This document shows, piece after piece, positions 46,854 through 58,069 of a stretch of DNA of 64,000 nucleotides. The notes beneath the pieces are model-generated. The model was not told the DNA's origin, searched no databases, and saw only the letters and a program-made list of their open reading frames with translations. How positions within the stretch are numbered: position 1 is the first letter of the stretch; each line of letters starts with the position of its first letter. Position numbers and translations under genes: made by a program. Source of the DNA: Rhizophagus clarus (Eukaryota > Glomeromycota > Glomeromycetes > Glomerales > Glomeraceae); assembly GCA_015698045.1 (NCBI GenBank), contig BLAL01000205.1:62001-126000 (forward strand), in the 5' to 3' direction.

Positions 46854-49152
46854 TTAACTTTCCATCCATTTATATGATCCCATAATCAAATATTGTTTTG
46901 GAAGTCGACCTGGTGATGGTGATAGTATTGTCATTTTCTGCTTACTTATATCAATATTAGATCTGTAAAACAAATATTCATTAATAATAATAATATGATT
47001 TAAAAATGAAATAAACCATATTTACACATAAATAAATCCGATAACTGTTGACACGAGTAAAGAATGTTCTTCTGAGTTATTTGCAGAACTAATTGCCAAA
47101 ATGGAATGCAACAACGTATCATCCAGCTCAACTTTTACCAATTGAGTTTCACTAACTTTTCTGTCAATTCCGATTGGAAGCGCAGAAGAGGGTGCCAATG
47201 AACCTGTTTATCAAAAGACAAGTTTGAGAATTTTGGTATAAAATGAAAGCTGTAAGGGCAGTGACATATATTAGTTAATATTTTAGGGGGTGGGGGGGAA
47301 GCGAAAATCTTAGGTTACACAATTTTTAAAAAATATGATTGGTTGCACGTGACCAAGATATCACCTGGGGGTGGGGTAAGCGCCTATAATAAAAAAATAT
47401 TAGCTAATATATGTCACTGCCCTAATGTGTGCTAAAAATTATTTATTCACCAACTCCAACACGATAAATGGAAATATCGTTTAAATTAATTAAGGTTGAA
47501 CAGGGGGATAATTCAAATTTTGGTAACCCATAAAAATATTCACGAATTTTGCGCATTTGTGCTTGCCTACGAAATGCTTTATCTCTATTGACTACCTGTA
47601 AATTACAAAATCACATGTTAATATCGATCATACTTATTCAAATTTTAATTCTTTTACTTACCCCTCCTGACTTTGATAATTTCACTACATTGACATCATA
47701 ACGCTCCTTATATAATCTTGCCATATCACTATACAATCGTTCGTGACCAAGTACAATTATGATATTTACTTAACAAATTAAATAATGAGAAATAAAAATC
47801 AGAATAATGACACAATGTATACATCATGATTGCTAATATATATTACCATTAAATATATCTACACAATGTTGTATGATCTCATAGCCTGTGCCATCAACAA
47901 GTCCACTGGTATCGATCACGATTCCTGAAACTCTAGCTACGGAGAAAAAGATAAGGATTTAATTAAAAAAACATTACTTAAAATGAAAAATAAAATAATT
48001 TACCAACTTCATCCTCAACCAAACGTCGTGAAACATTATCGGCCAATTTTTTTGTCAGTACCTTGTAAAGTTTTACATTCTCGCTAGGATCTGGATATCC
48101 GTAATAAAAAACCATTGGCATATAAAAAGAACTAAATGATGGTGCAGTTGTTGCCGATGAACCAAAACCTTCTTCTACATCAATAATATGGTTTATTGGC
48201 GTCGCAGTTAAGGTACCCGGCATTGTAATTGAACCCTGGGAAATTAATGATTATATCAACAAAAAAGCGTCGGGTAATATGTGGAAATTACGTACAACCA
48301 ACTTGCCTCATTGCTATCAAGATTAATAAATATAGGTTGTCTACCGTGACGTATTGCATAGCTAAGTAACAATTTACTTAATGAAGTTTTCCCTACGTCT
48401 TCAGGACCCACAATCATGACCTTAAGAATCATTATAATTAATAACAGCAATAGATAAAAGCGAAATTATTATTATATTGCTCGATGCTTACCCTTGGTCC
48501 CTGCTCATCTTTCGTTTTGGCTGCTGCTTCTCTACATTGTTCGAGCGCAATGTGCATGTTGAGATAACTTGTCATAGGAGTTTCATTAGCAACATATTCA
48601 ACACTACATGCTCCTTTAATGTGTTAAAACGTTCATGCTAAGGATGACTTCATATTTCCATAAAACTAAATTAAATAATAGAGGATATCTCAAATGTGCA
48701 ACCGTGCCAGGTAAATATTGCAATTTTGCGACCCGAAAATTCATACACATGTCCTATCCCAATTTCTGTACCAAATATTTCTGCCGTACCAGAGATCAAC
48801 TAAGACGAAATTTATCATTAATTTATTCGATTAGTTCAGTATATTTTATTTACATTAATATTGAATACGTTATCTACTAAAGTATGTTAATATTCTAAAA
48901 CTCTATTGAGTTTTCTACTACTGAGGATAGATAACTTGCATAAAATGTAAATTTTATCTTTATCTCACCTTCAAATTCACTGTAGTTCCAAAATCCACCT
49001 CAAACCGAAACTCATGTTCGGGTTCGAGTTTCCATTCTTTTGGAACAACTTCCTATACAAGTATTTTAATAATAATATTTTTTAATTTATTAAGCAACCG
49101 AAAGTAATACCTGTTGACTGGTTTTCGCTTGTCCTTTAGCTGAAGAATGCAT
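46854..49152 (-). CDS. CLP1: mRNA cleavage/polyadenylation factor CLP1 (polynucleotide kinase fold)
   Basis: Eleven exons: 49152-49111, 49052-48969, 48799-48689, 48620-48492, 48420-48307, 48235-48004, 47936-47847, 47768-47662, 47592(or 47596)-47451, 47203-47026 and 46962-46854; ~445 residues, the usual size. The N-terminal beta domain contains GTAEIFGTEIG and KIAIFTWHGC. The P-loop GPEDVGKTS is at residues ~127-135. Later motifs include MPGTLTATP, VSGIVIDTSG and IREYFYG. CLP1 works in the nucleus in pre-mRNA 3'-end processing. Introns include one AT-AC and one GC-AG type. Exon 9 has an extra A in the run at ~47577-47582 relative to the conserved frame (VVNRDKAFRR); an acceptor 4 nt downstream would restore the frame. 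A MITE occupies intron 9. Confidence 0.93.
47255..47423. mobile_element. 169-bp MITE in a CLP1 intron
   Basis: AGGGCAGTGACATATATTAG occurs at the left end and in inverted orientation at the right. The arms continue into GGGGGTGGGG / CCCCACCCC, making a long imperfect hairpin with a G-rich stem. It fills most of the 247-bp intron between exons 9 and 10. No clear target-site duplication is seen. Confidence 0.8.
48236..48306 (-). other. GC-AG intron in CLP1
   Basis: The intron after DSNE begins GCAAGT (GAG/GCAAGTTGG) and ends TTTCCCAG before GGT TCA ATT. This keeps frame and yields the conserved LDSNEGSITMPG join. No GT donor gives a better protein. GC-AG introns are a minor class spliced by the major spliceosome. 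Confidence 0.8.
48621..48688 (-). other. U12-type AT-AC intron in CLP1
   Basis: The 68-bp intron runs from GAG/ATATCCTC to TTTTAACAC/ATTAAAGG. The donor ATATCCT matches the U12 consensus RTATCCTT. The word ATCCTTAGC resembles the U12 branch site TTCCTTRAY (7 of 9 as AAC) 18 nt before the 3' end. Only this removal gives the conserved join WHGCTFE-IKGACSVEYV; no GT donor or in-frame AG alternative does. This is strong sequence evidence for a minor-spliceosome intron. Confidence 0.8.
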
Positions 49153-49160
49153 GTCAATAA

Positions 49161-49257
49161 ACGCGTTTTATTTTTTGCCCAATGGTTTACAAATATGTCT
49201 AACATGTGAACCAGAATAGATTACTTAATTCTAGCCGGAATTAACAATTAAACGCGT
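49161..49257. promoter_or_regulatory. Two ACGCGT motifs upstream of CLP1
   Basis: ACGCGT occurs at 49161-49166 and 49252-49257, 9 and 100 bp upstream of the start codon. In ascomycetes ACGCGT is the MBF/MCB element of G1/S genes. CpG-containing 6-mers are rare in this AT-rich DNA. Function is an inference. Confidence 0.3.
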
Positions 49258-49649
49258 AATCTATCAATAAAAATTCACTCATCGGGTGATTTTAAACTTC
49301 ATTTATCTTATTTTAAAAAGATTTTTTTCTGGTCTGCAAAAGTTCGAAACTTTATTGAATACCTTCCTTTCTCCTCTTTAAATACCTTCTATGTGCCATT
49401 CCGTTAGTTCTAAGGTGTTCAGAGGGTTCTACAATAAAAAAAAACACTTCTGATTTAAAGAAATAACCCTTCTTTCCTCTTTAACTGACCACAGGTTGAA
49501 ATTACAACATAGTAAAAACTAAAACAAATACAATTCTTGTAATTACAGACTCCATGAAAAGTTACATCGTAATGGACCAAGTTTAGGGTAAAGAAAAAAA
49601 TAAAAAGGACTAAACTCCGTCTACAAATAAATAAAATTATATAAGAGCT

Positions 49650-50865
49650 TACCCACCCGGTCTACATACACTGTAAAACCCAGGATTTCACGACCATATT
49701 GTGTGTTTTCTATTATTCCTCCTAAATTTTCAAAAATATTGTAGCGAGGAATCTCTTAATAAATATTCTTGTTTTTCTTGTAGATTAATAGAATCTGGAG
49801 TTTTCTTTAATTTGTTTGTAATTCCTAATTTTCTTTCCATTTGTTAACGTATTCGCAATGCGGTTTCCATATTAATTCTATTGAAGTGGAAAAAACGAGT
49901 TAGTAGGTCTTTAGCGATCTTTTTTGATTCGTTGTTGTTTGTAGATTGTGCTATTATGGAAAAAAGGTTAGTAGGAAGAATGCCATTAATTAAATTAATA
50001 AAGTGTTAAAATTAGTTTCGTATCGGAAAATATCTAAATTCTCTAGGGAATCTTCTACTTCAGGAATATCAATATCGACGTTTCTTTGTTGAATTTCTTT
50101 CGTTAAAAATTTAATCCAATCTTTAATGAGGGTCTTGGTGCGTTTTTTGTTGTGTTTACATTTCCAAACATGATAAAAATCTTCTTTTTTCTTTCGACAG
50201 AAAACAGAAGATATTTTTATATAGATTGTACGATGATTTTTTTAAGCTGATCTATTGTAGGTATTTCTTCTCAGAGTCTCTGAATTTTCATTCTCTTCAT
50301 TTTGCAAATGAGTTGATTTGTTTTGAGAGTAGTTTCTTCTTCAGTTTGTTGATTAATGTAGTCAAAGGTTATCTCCATTTGGATATTTATGCTTCGATAT
50401 TTGCTGTTTCTGTGTAAGTTCAAGAATTTTTCCAGACTTTCTGATAAATCTACGTAAATTCATTTCTATAGTGTAATTATTCCAAGTTTGTATAAAATTA
50501 AATTCCTTTAAATTCGCGAGATTTAAATTTATAGTATCTACGTTATTTATGTTTTTGTAAGAATTTTTAATCCAATTATCTAAGTCGTCGTGTAGAATGT
50601 GTGCTTTTATTTTTTTAGGTTAATATCCAAGTTAGCCGTTCTTTGATTAGGACCAGTAAATGTTATTATTAGTGAGTTTCAAAATATCTCTTAGCGTGAT
50701 GTTATTAAGATTTTCTACGAGTTTATTATATTGGTTTTAAGACTATTGTAGTAGATTTATTGTCAGGAATTATCAGAAGGGCGACAATAAAGGCCAAAGT
50801 TTCTGCTTTAGTGGCTGTAATTCAAGATTCCATAGTTGAAATATAGCTAGATTGAGGCCAGAAAT
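49650..50865 (-). pseudogene. Decayed LINE ORF2 C-terminus (RNase H and tail)
   Basis: On the minus strand, broken frames give ITATKAETLAFIVALLI near 50.8 kb, matching the alpha-helical 'TKAE' region of RNase H domains in LINEs. Further on come HVWKCKHNKKRTKTLIKDW near 50.1 kb (a Cys/His-containing tail common after RNase H) and TQYGREILGFTVYVD near 49.7 kb. Many stops and shifts are present. No reverse transcriptase remains. The 3' edge is next to the CLP1 promoter region. Confidence 0.5.
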
Positions 50866-51175
50866 GCGGAACTTATAAAGCAGATGATGGAAGAGAATAA
50901 CAGATGCGATGCTAGAATTGAGGTTCTAGAGAAAAATAAGACAGATACCACTGATAGAATTCCTAAATTGAAACAAAATCATTCACAAAATGATGTTATT
51001 AATAACAACTCTTCTAACTTCAATTTAGGCACAAACTATCATGAAAAATCCCTACAGGAGAAAGATATGGATGAGGCATATAAGAAAAGCATTGATAATA
51101 ATATTAGGTAATGCAATAAGGAGAAAAAAATTCAGCATAAGGCAAAAGGTATTCAAGATGTACAATGAATACAGT
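50835..51175 (+). pseudogene. Remnant of a coiled-coil multigene-family protein
   Basis: The region reads RLRPEMRNL-stop-KQMMEENNRCDARIEVLEKNK, then KLKQNHSQND, EKSLQEKDMDEAYKKSIDNNIR and, after one stop, NKEKKIQHKAK. The heptad-like pattern (ARIEVLEKNKTDTTDRI) and the block EKSLQEKDMDEAYKKS resemble a large Glomeromycota family I know only as hypothetical proteins. Only ~110 residues remain, with no start or domain context. Confidence 0.45.
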
Positions 51176-51702
51176 TGCCATTATTAATAACTTGAATGAA
51201 ACAAAAATGTTAATAAAATTAATAATTGTATTTTTTTCAGAAAATTTCAGTAAAATCAAGTTATCTCATAAATTGCAAATATCTTATAAAACTAGACTCA
51301 AAAATGTATCACAAATTCTATTATAGATTCAAAATACTATATAATATAAAAATAGTTAGCAAAGCTGATTATTAAAATACTTCAAAAATACTGTATTAGA
51401 AGAAATCAGAAAAACTGTTAATCAAATTAATAATTAAGATAAATTGGTAGTAAATCTAAATATAATAACTGAATTTGTTAGATAATTTCAAGATATAAAG
51501 TTTTTTTATTTTAAAATGCTAAATTCTAAATTAATAAGTATTAAAATTTGCCAATTTCTTCTGCTAAATAAATATTACAAAAAATAAATCAATCAAGTAA
51601 AATAGATAAAAATAATAATTTAATATTTATATTCTAAAAAATTTAAAGATAGTTTAAATTTAAAAATAAGAAACTTGTAAAAATTGCAAAATTACCATAT
51701 AT

Positions 51703-52364
51703 CATGGGCCACAGTATCCCTCCTATGCATAGTACTCCTCTCAAAAAATTTGCTAGAATTTTAAAGTACCTGGGTACTTTACATAGAGAATTCCAATTTA
51801 AAGCTTAAAATTTTGTAAAATACCTGGGGTATAATACTAGGTTTATATATAATGTATATTCCAGATATATAAAAATGCCGAAACAGTTAGTTTTAGCGTT
51901 TTTTTTGCATTTTTATATATATAAAAATGCCAGAACAATAGTTTTGGCATTTTTTTTACTTTACATATAAAAAACACCAGAACAGTCAGTTTTAGCGTTC
52001 TTTTTTGCATTTTTATATATATAAAAATGCCAGAACAATCAGTTTCGGCATTTTTTTTTACTTTACATATAAAAAATGCCAGAATAGTCAGTTTTGACAT
52101 TTTTTTTGCGTTTTTATATATATAAAAATGCCAGAACAATCAGTTTCAGCGTTTTTTTTTACTTTACATATAAAAATGCTGGAACAGTTAGTTTCAGTGT
52201 TTCACTAATCTAATTAAACCCAGGTATTATACATGGCATGTACCCTGGGTATTTTAAAAATCCTGTACCCCCCCTATGTATAGTATCCACCCGTGTATAG
52301 TACCCTCAGGTACAGGCTAAAACCCTCAAAAATTTGCAAGATACCCAGGGTACTGTGGCCCGTG
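51703..52364. mobile_element. 662-bp TIR element with CAYGGGCCACAGTAYCC ends
   Basis: The inverted ends CATGGGCCACAGTATCC and the complement CACGGGCCACAGTACCC are clear, with AT-repeat flanks (ATATAT on both sides) that prevent a unique duplication call; TA or an 8-bp site are possible. The interior holds about three tandem ~120-bp units with TATATAAAAATGCCAGAACA and a run of T-rich GCATTTTTTTT, alternately oriented. It also has inner arms with GTACCTGGG/CCCAGGTA words. No coding content. Confidence 0.7.
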
Positions 52365-53289
52365 ATATATAGTACAAATTTACTCTAAAATAAAACTATA
52401 TTTTTTAGATATTTTTAATAAATATTTATATATAATAATCTATAAAACAAGAAAAATTCATAACTTATTTGACTATAAATATGATCTTATTACTTTAAAA
52501 AAGATTAATAATATAGTATTAGAATATATAATTAATTAAATTACTTGTAATTTTCAAATTTAATATATTATTAATTAAACATAATTATAAGTGATTAATA
52601 AAATTATATGATTTCAAAAACTAATTAAATTAATGTATTTATTGGATTTAATAATAATTTTAATAGAATAATTATAGAAATTTTTGAAAAAAAAAATATT
52701 AAAATAAAATAAGAGACTAAAATATAAAAAAAAAAATAAAATTGATAAAATAAATAATATAATTTCTTTAAAATTTATTAGAAAAGAACTAAAAATCACA
52801 TATTCAATTATAATTACATAAAATTATTTTAATTAATAATCAATATAAAAAATAATATTTCTGTTAATTAATAAGACACAATTTTTAATAATTTGAAAAT
52901 TACAATTAATTAAATTTAACAATATATTATAATATTAAATTTTCACAAATTACATCAATTTTTATATAGTTATATATATATTTTAAATAAATTTAATACT
53001 TTTTAAAAAAATATATAATAATATATATTTTATACTTCAAATATAAGATAATAAAAAATATATAAAATCCTATTAAATACCTAAAGATAGTAAGTTTGCA
53101 GAGTATAAGTATCAATAATATTAGGATTTATAATCAACTATAAATATACCAACTAAAACTATAAAATAATTGACAACCTGATAGTTATTTTATATAATAA
53201 TATATATTTTATATTTTTATTACTATAAGATGATGACTTAGAAAATATACATACAAATGCCTGAAAACTATACTATAAAATTTCCTGAT

Positions 53290-53480
53290 ATTATTGCATC
53301 CCAAAATTAAAAAAAAGAAAAAAAATTTTTGAAATTAGTACTATGAAAAATATAAATTTCTTTATAAATATTATACCTAACCTTAACAAAATTAAGATAC
53401 AAATACTTTTAATACTGCTAAATAACTTTACTTAATCATAAAAAGGTAATTTTATTTGTTTAAAATTTATTTTATATACT
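53290..53480. mobile_element. Fragment of the AGGACCCCGAA element family
   Basis: The sequence AAATTAGTACTATGAAAAAT and the following ~150 bp match 17260-17410 and 8985-9130 by eye. Neither terminus is present. It lies ~390 bp upstream of the NAE1 start. Confidence 0.6.
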
Positions 53481-53724
53481 AGTGCATCTTTTAAGCATAC
53501 TTATACTTTTAATTATGGAATTTTGGAAGTATTTCAAATAATTTGTTTTTAGAGTGAAATAAGATTCAATTACATAGTAGATAATATACTGTTTAATCTA
53601 TTTTATATAAATACCATATAGTTCTGAAATTAAACAACCTTTTTTTATTACAGAGTTGCTTAATTTTGGTTATATATTTTTTTTGTAAATTAACAAAAAA
53701 TAGTTATAGTTAATAAAATTAATG

Positions 53725-53730
53725 CACGTG
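53725..53730. promoter_or_regulatory. CACGTG palindrome upstream of NAE1
   Basis: E-box-type CACGTG 137 bp before the start codon, comparable in position to the one upstream of the coiled-coil gene at 30.7 kb. Confidence 0.3.
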
Positions 53731-53866
53731 TGATTAGCTCATAAAAGTGGCAAAACCCGAAAATTTTTGGTCACGGATCCATTAAAACATGTGACTTAAT
53801 GTTACTCACTTTCTAATATACTCGGAAATTTTAAATAACTTATTTTCTATTTTCATTTTGACGAAA

Positions 53867-56200
53867 ATGAATGTTGACAAAAAAACTCAAAAATATGATC
53901 GTCAGCTTCGGTAAGTATTTAATTTTAGTGAGAAGTTATGATACCGAAGTTATCAAGGGTTCGTTATTCACAATAAATAGTTTGTGGCAGGCAAGTGGCC
54001 AGACAGCACTAGAGACTGCTAAAGTATGTTTCATTAATGGTACAGCAACAGGCTGCGAAATTCTAAAGGACTTGGTTTTGCCTGGTAAATATCTAAATAT
54101 CACTATTATCAAAAAAAAATACGTTTTTAATCATCGAACTATCATTAGGAATAGGATCTTTCACTGTGGTCGATGGAAAAATTGTTGAAGGCTCTGACGT
54201 TGGGAACACATTTTTCCTAGTATCCGACAGTATAGGCACGAATAGAGCTCAAGCGGTTACAGAGTTTTTGCAAGAGCTAAACGAAGACGTAAAGGGGTTT
54301 CATCTTTCTGAGGTATGATTTTAAATTTCCTGATCAATCATTCTTTTAACACGTGACTGATATAATTTATTTATTTTATAGGACCCAATTACTCTAATTG
54401 AAAATCAGCCAGAATATTTCTTGCAATTTACTATTGTGATCACTGCGGATCTTCCTGAAAAACCTTTACTCAAGTTAGCAGATACTCTATGGAATGCAAA
54501 AATTCCTCTTGTTATCGTACGCACTGTTGGATTCATAGGATATTTTCGTATCGTTTTGTCAGAACATACGAGTAAGATAAGATTTGCAAAATTTATAAAC
54601 TTTTCCTCGAATAAATTTATAAATTCTACTCTCATTTTTTATTATAGTTGTGGAGACGCACCCGGAAAACATTATTGATCTACGATTGGATGTTTCTTTT
54701 CCAGCTCTTGAGCAATATGCGAATACATTTAATTTTGAAGCTTTAGATAGTATGGATCATGCGCATGTTCCCTATGTAGTGATTCTTTTGAAATATCTGA
54801 AACAATGGAAACAAGACGTAAATATTTATAGAATTCGTTAAGTTAAAAGTTAATGATGTAATAATGTATAGCCTATTAATTTATTGTTATAAAAAAAAAG
54901 CACGATGGCAAATTACCCAGTACTTCTTCAGAAAGGAATGAATTCAAACAACTTATTCAAAGTGGTAGACGCAATATTGACGAGGAAAACTTCGATGAAG
55001 CATTGGCAAGTGTATGGAAAGCTTGTACAGCTACTAAGGTGCCTCGTCATGTTGAGGAAATCTTTAAGGATTCATCATGTGAAGACATAACGGCTGAGGT
55101 ATGATATGGACGTTTTATACATAAATTACTACTTGCATTTAATTACTTATTCTAATTGCTTTTTAGTCATCGAATTTCTGGATTATTGTTCGAGCTGTTC
55201 GTGATTTTGTAGCAAATGAAGGTCTAGGTTTACTTCCGCTCGCCGGAAATGTACCGGATATGAAAGCTGACACTTCTAATTATATTGCGATGCAAAACAT
55301 GTAAGAAATATGTGATATTATAGTCCGATAAAAAATATGATAGTTTAATTGTTAGTTAATTTTTCTTTAGTTATCGTCAGAAAGCTAAAGAGGACGTATC
55401 TGCTGTTCGTACGCGTGTTCACGATATATTGAATTCTATTGGGCGGGCGGCTGATTCCATTTCCGATGACGAAATAGATAGTTTTTGCAAGCATGCATCC
55501 TTCATTCAAGTTATTCGATACAGATCATTACAGGAAGAATACATAACTGAATCGAAGAAACTCGATATCGGTAATTTGATATATATTAATATCTTCCAAG
55601 TAATAAACAGTAATAAACATACAACATTCATAACTTTGGAATTAATAGGACGATGGTTACAAGATCCCCAAGCAAATATTGTTCATTACGTTCTTATCCG
55701 AGCAATGGATCGATTTTATGAATCTCACAATCGTTATCCTGGTATTTACATTTACACATATACAACCTTCATTTTGTTTTAGATCTTTATCTTAATCTTC
55801 AATAACTTTATAGATGCCGCAACTTTTTTCCTTGAAGATGATGCAGAAGAAGTAAGCGAGGAAGCAAGAAACGATTTTAATACTTTAAAAACTTATGTTA
55901 ATATTTTATTGGGGGAGTGGGGAATAACAAATTATCCAGAACATCTAGATAATTATATTCATGAAATGTGAGTGTTGTTTCTCGTTATTTCGTTGAACTC
56001 ACAAGTTGCTAATCGAAATTTATTAAATATACTTTGTTAGCTGCCGAGCTGGGGGTGCAGAATTGGCAAATATTGCTTCTTTGCTTGGGGGCATGGTTTC
56101 GCAAGAAGTTATCAAACTCATCACCAAACAATATATTCCTATGAATAATACGGTGATTTTTGATGGTGTAAGGTCAACTTCTTCTTCATATATATTGTAG
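53867..56200 (+). CDS. ULA1: NEDD8-activating enzyme E1 regulatory subunit (NAE1/ULA1)
   Basis: Eleven exons join in frame, all introns GT-AG: 53867-53910, 53981-54084, 54149-54312, 54382-54571, 54648-54817, 54901-55098, 55167-55300, 55371-55570, 55649-55741, 55814-55967, 56041-56200; 536 residues, close to the family's ~530. The protein opens KYDRQLRLWQASGQ, the ThiF/E1 signature. It continues [19 protein letters not shown] and VGNTFFL, and ends [17 protein letters not shown]...FDG, typical of the APP-BP1 half. With the catalytic UBA3 subunit it forms the E1 that adenylates NEDD8 and charges UBC12 for cullin neddylation. As expected for this subunit, I see no UBA3-type catalytic-Cys motif. 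The ATG lies in AAAATGAATG. Confidence 0.94.
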
Positions 56201-56473
56201 GATTTTATAAGAGCCTTAAATAATGGTTCGTATAGGATATGTAAATTAATGGGTTAATAAATAATAAAACTGTACAGTTGAAACCATTACTATTACTTTA
56301 TGCACATGGTTTAAAATATTTCATTTAATAATATTATTTCTATCACTAATAAAAAGTGATCTAATCCAATTTTGACTGTGAAAAATTGGTGTCACAATCG
56401 GGATACAAACAATCACGAATTTTTCTGAATAATTAATTTCAAAGTCTCCCCTTCCTGTCTCAAACGATTTGCT

Positions 56474-58069
56474 ATGGGACAAAGTGATCTTGATAGGTCA
56501 GAATAATTTTGTCCTTTATGCTTGTTTGATCGTTGTTTTAAAGTAAAATCATTTTATTAGGCAAATCGGGAAGTTAAGAAATTGCGAACTTATTTCGGAA
56601 CTTGAAGTTAGGGAACTTTGCAGAAAAGCAAAAGAAATTCTTATAGAAGAAAGTAATGTGCAAAGAGTTGACGCGCCAGTAACAGTATGCTGAAGTCGTT
56701 TCTACTTATGTTTGCATCTTATCTCCGTTTCTTGTTTAACGGTTCTTAACTGTTCAGATATGTGGCGATATACATGGACAGTTTTTCGATCTAAAGGAAT
56801 TATTCAAAGTCGGAGGAGATTGTCCGGATACGAATTACCTTTTTTTGGGTAATTAAATTATTTATTTTATTTGACTCGAACTTTGAATTACTAATATTAT
56901 TACCCTTTTTTTGTGGTATAGGTGATTTTGTAGATCGTGGTTTTTATAGTGTAGAGACATTTCTGTTACTTCTTGCACTCAAGGTTGTTTTTTGAAATTT
57001 CAATTTTTTGAAATTTAAGTCTGTTATGCTAAAACAATGTCAAATAAATTTAGGTAAGATATCCAGATAGAATTACTTTGATACGTGGTAATCATGAATC
57101 ACGACAAATCACACAAGTATACGGATTTTACGATGAATGTCTTCGAAAGTATGGTTCGATTAATGTGTGGCGTCATTGCTGTGAAATTTTTGACTACATG
57201 AGCTTATCAGCAGTCATTGAAGATAAGATATTTTGTGTACATGGTGGATTATCACCATCCATCACTACATTGGATCAAGTATTATATCTCTTTAATAATA
57301 TTATTTATCTGAAAATTATATATTATATAATAATGAATCTTTCTTTGTGGTTTAAATTATAGATTCGTATGATTGATAGGAAGCAGGAAGTTCCACATGA
57401 TGGAGCTATGTGCGATCTTCTATGGTCTGATCCAGATGGTAATTAATTACGATTTTAAATAGCATATTGAATTTATATAAATCAAATGCACTTAATCTAT
57501 ATGTTGAATTTAGATATTGACAGTTGGGGTTTAAGTCCCCGAGGAGCAGGTTATTTGTTTGGAAGCGAAATTGTTAGTGGGGTAAGATCATCTTAACCTA
57601 GAATATCGAAAATTTCATTTTTTTTTCTTAATCGATTCTTATTCCGTCTAGCATGCGGTAAAATTCATTTTTTTTTAGTTTTTACATACCAATGATTTAG
57701 AACTTATAGCACGTGCTCACCAATTAGTAATGGAAGGTTACAAATTGATGTTCAACGACACAATAGTAACCGTGTGGTCTGCACCAAATTATTGTTATAG
57801 GTAAGATTTAATTCTAAATTATATAACTGCCTTTTTATTTACAATAAATATTTTTAATTTTTCTAGATGTGGAAATGTAGCAGCAATTCTTGAATTAGAT
57901 GATAAATTAAATAAAAATTATAAAATTTTCGATGCAGCAGCGCAAGTATGACTAATTTGTCTTTACAATTTAATATTTAGTCTTTAAACAAAATTTTTGA
58001 TTTTGATTTTATATTTAGGAAATTCGTGGTTTACCAGCAAAAAAAACAGTACCAGATTATTTCCTATGA
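56474..58069 (+). CDS. PPH3: Protein phosphatase 4 catalytic subunit (PP2A-like Ser/Thr phosphatase)
   Basis: Ten exons join in frame: 56474-56496, 56561-56684, 56758-56848, 56922-56983, 57054-57278, 57363-57438, 57514-57581, 57679-57800, 57867-57945, 58019-58069; 306 residues, the usual length. Metal-binding motifs are all present: GDIHG (52-56), GDFVDRG (80-86), GNHE (112-115), then HGG and SAPNYCYR. The C-terminus is DYFL, the methylation tail shared by PP2A, PP4 and PP6. SDLDRQIGKL at the N-terminus and FDAAAQEIRGLP near the end favour PP4 over PP2A or PP6. PP4 acts with R2/R3-type subunits in DNA-damage recovery and other nuclear roles. It starts 273 bp after the NAE1 stop on the same strand. 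Confidence 0.92.
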
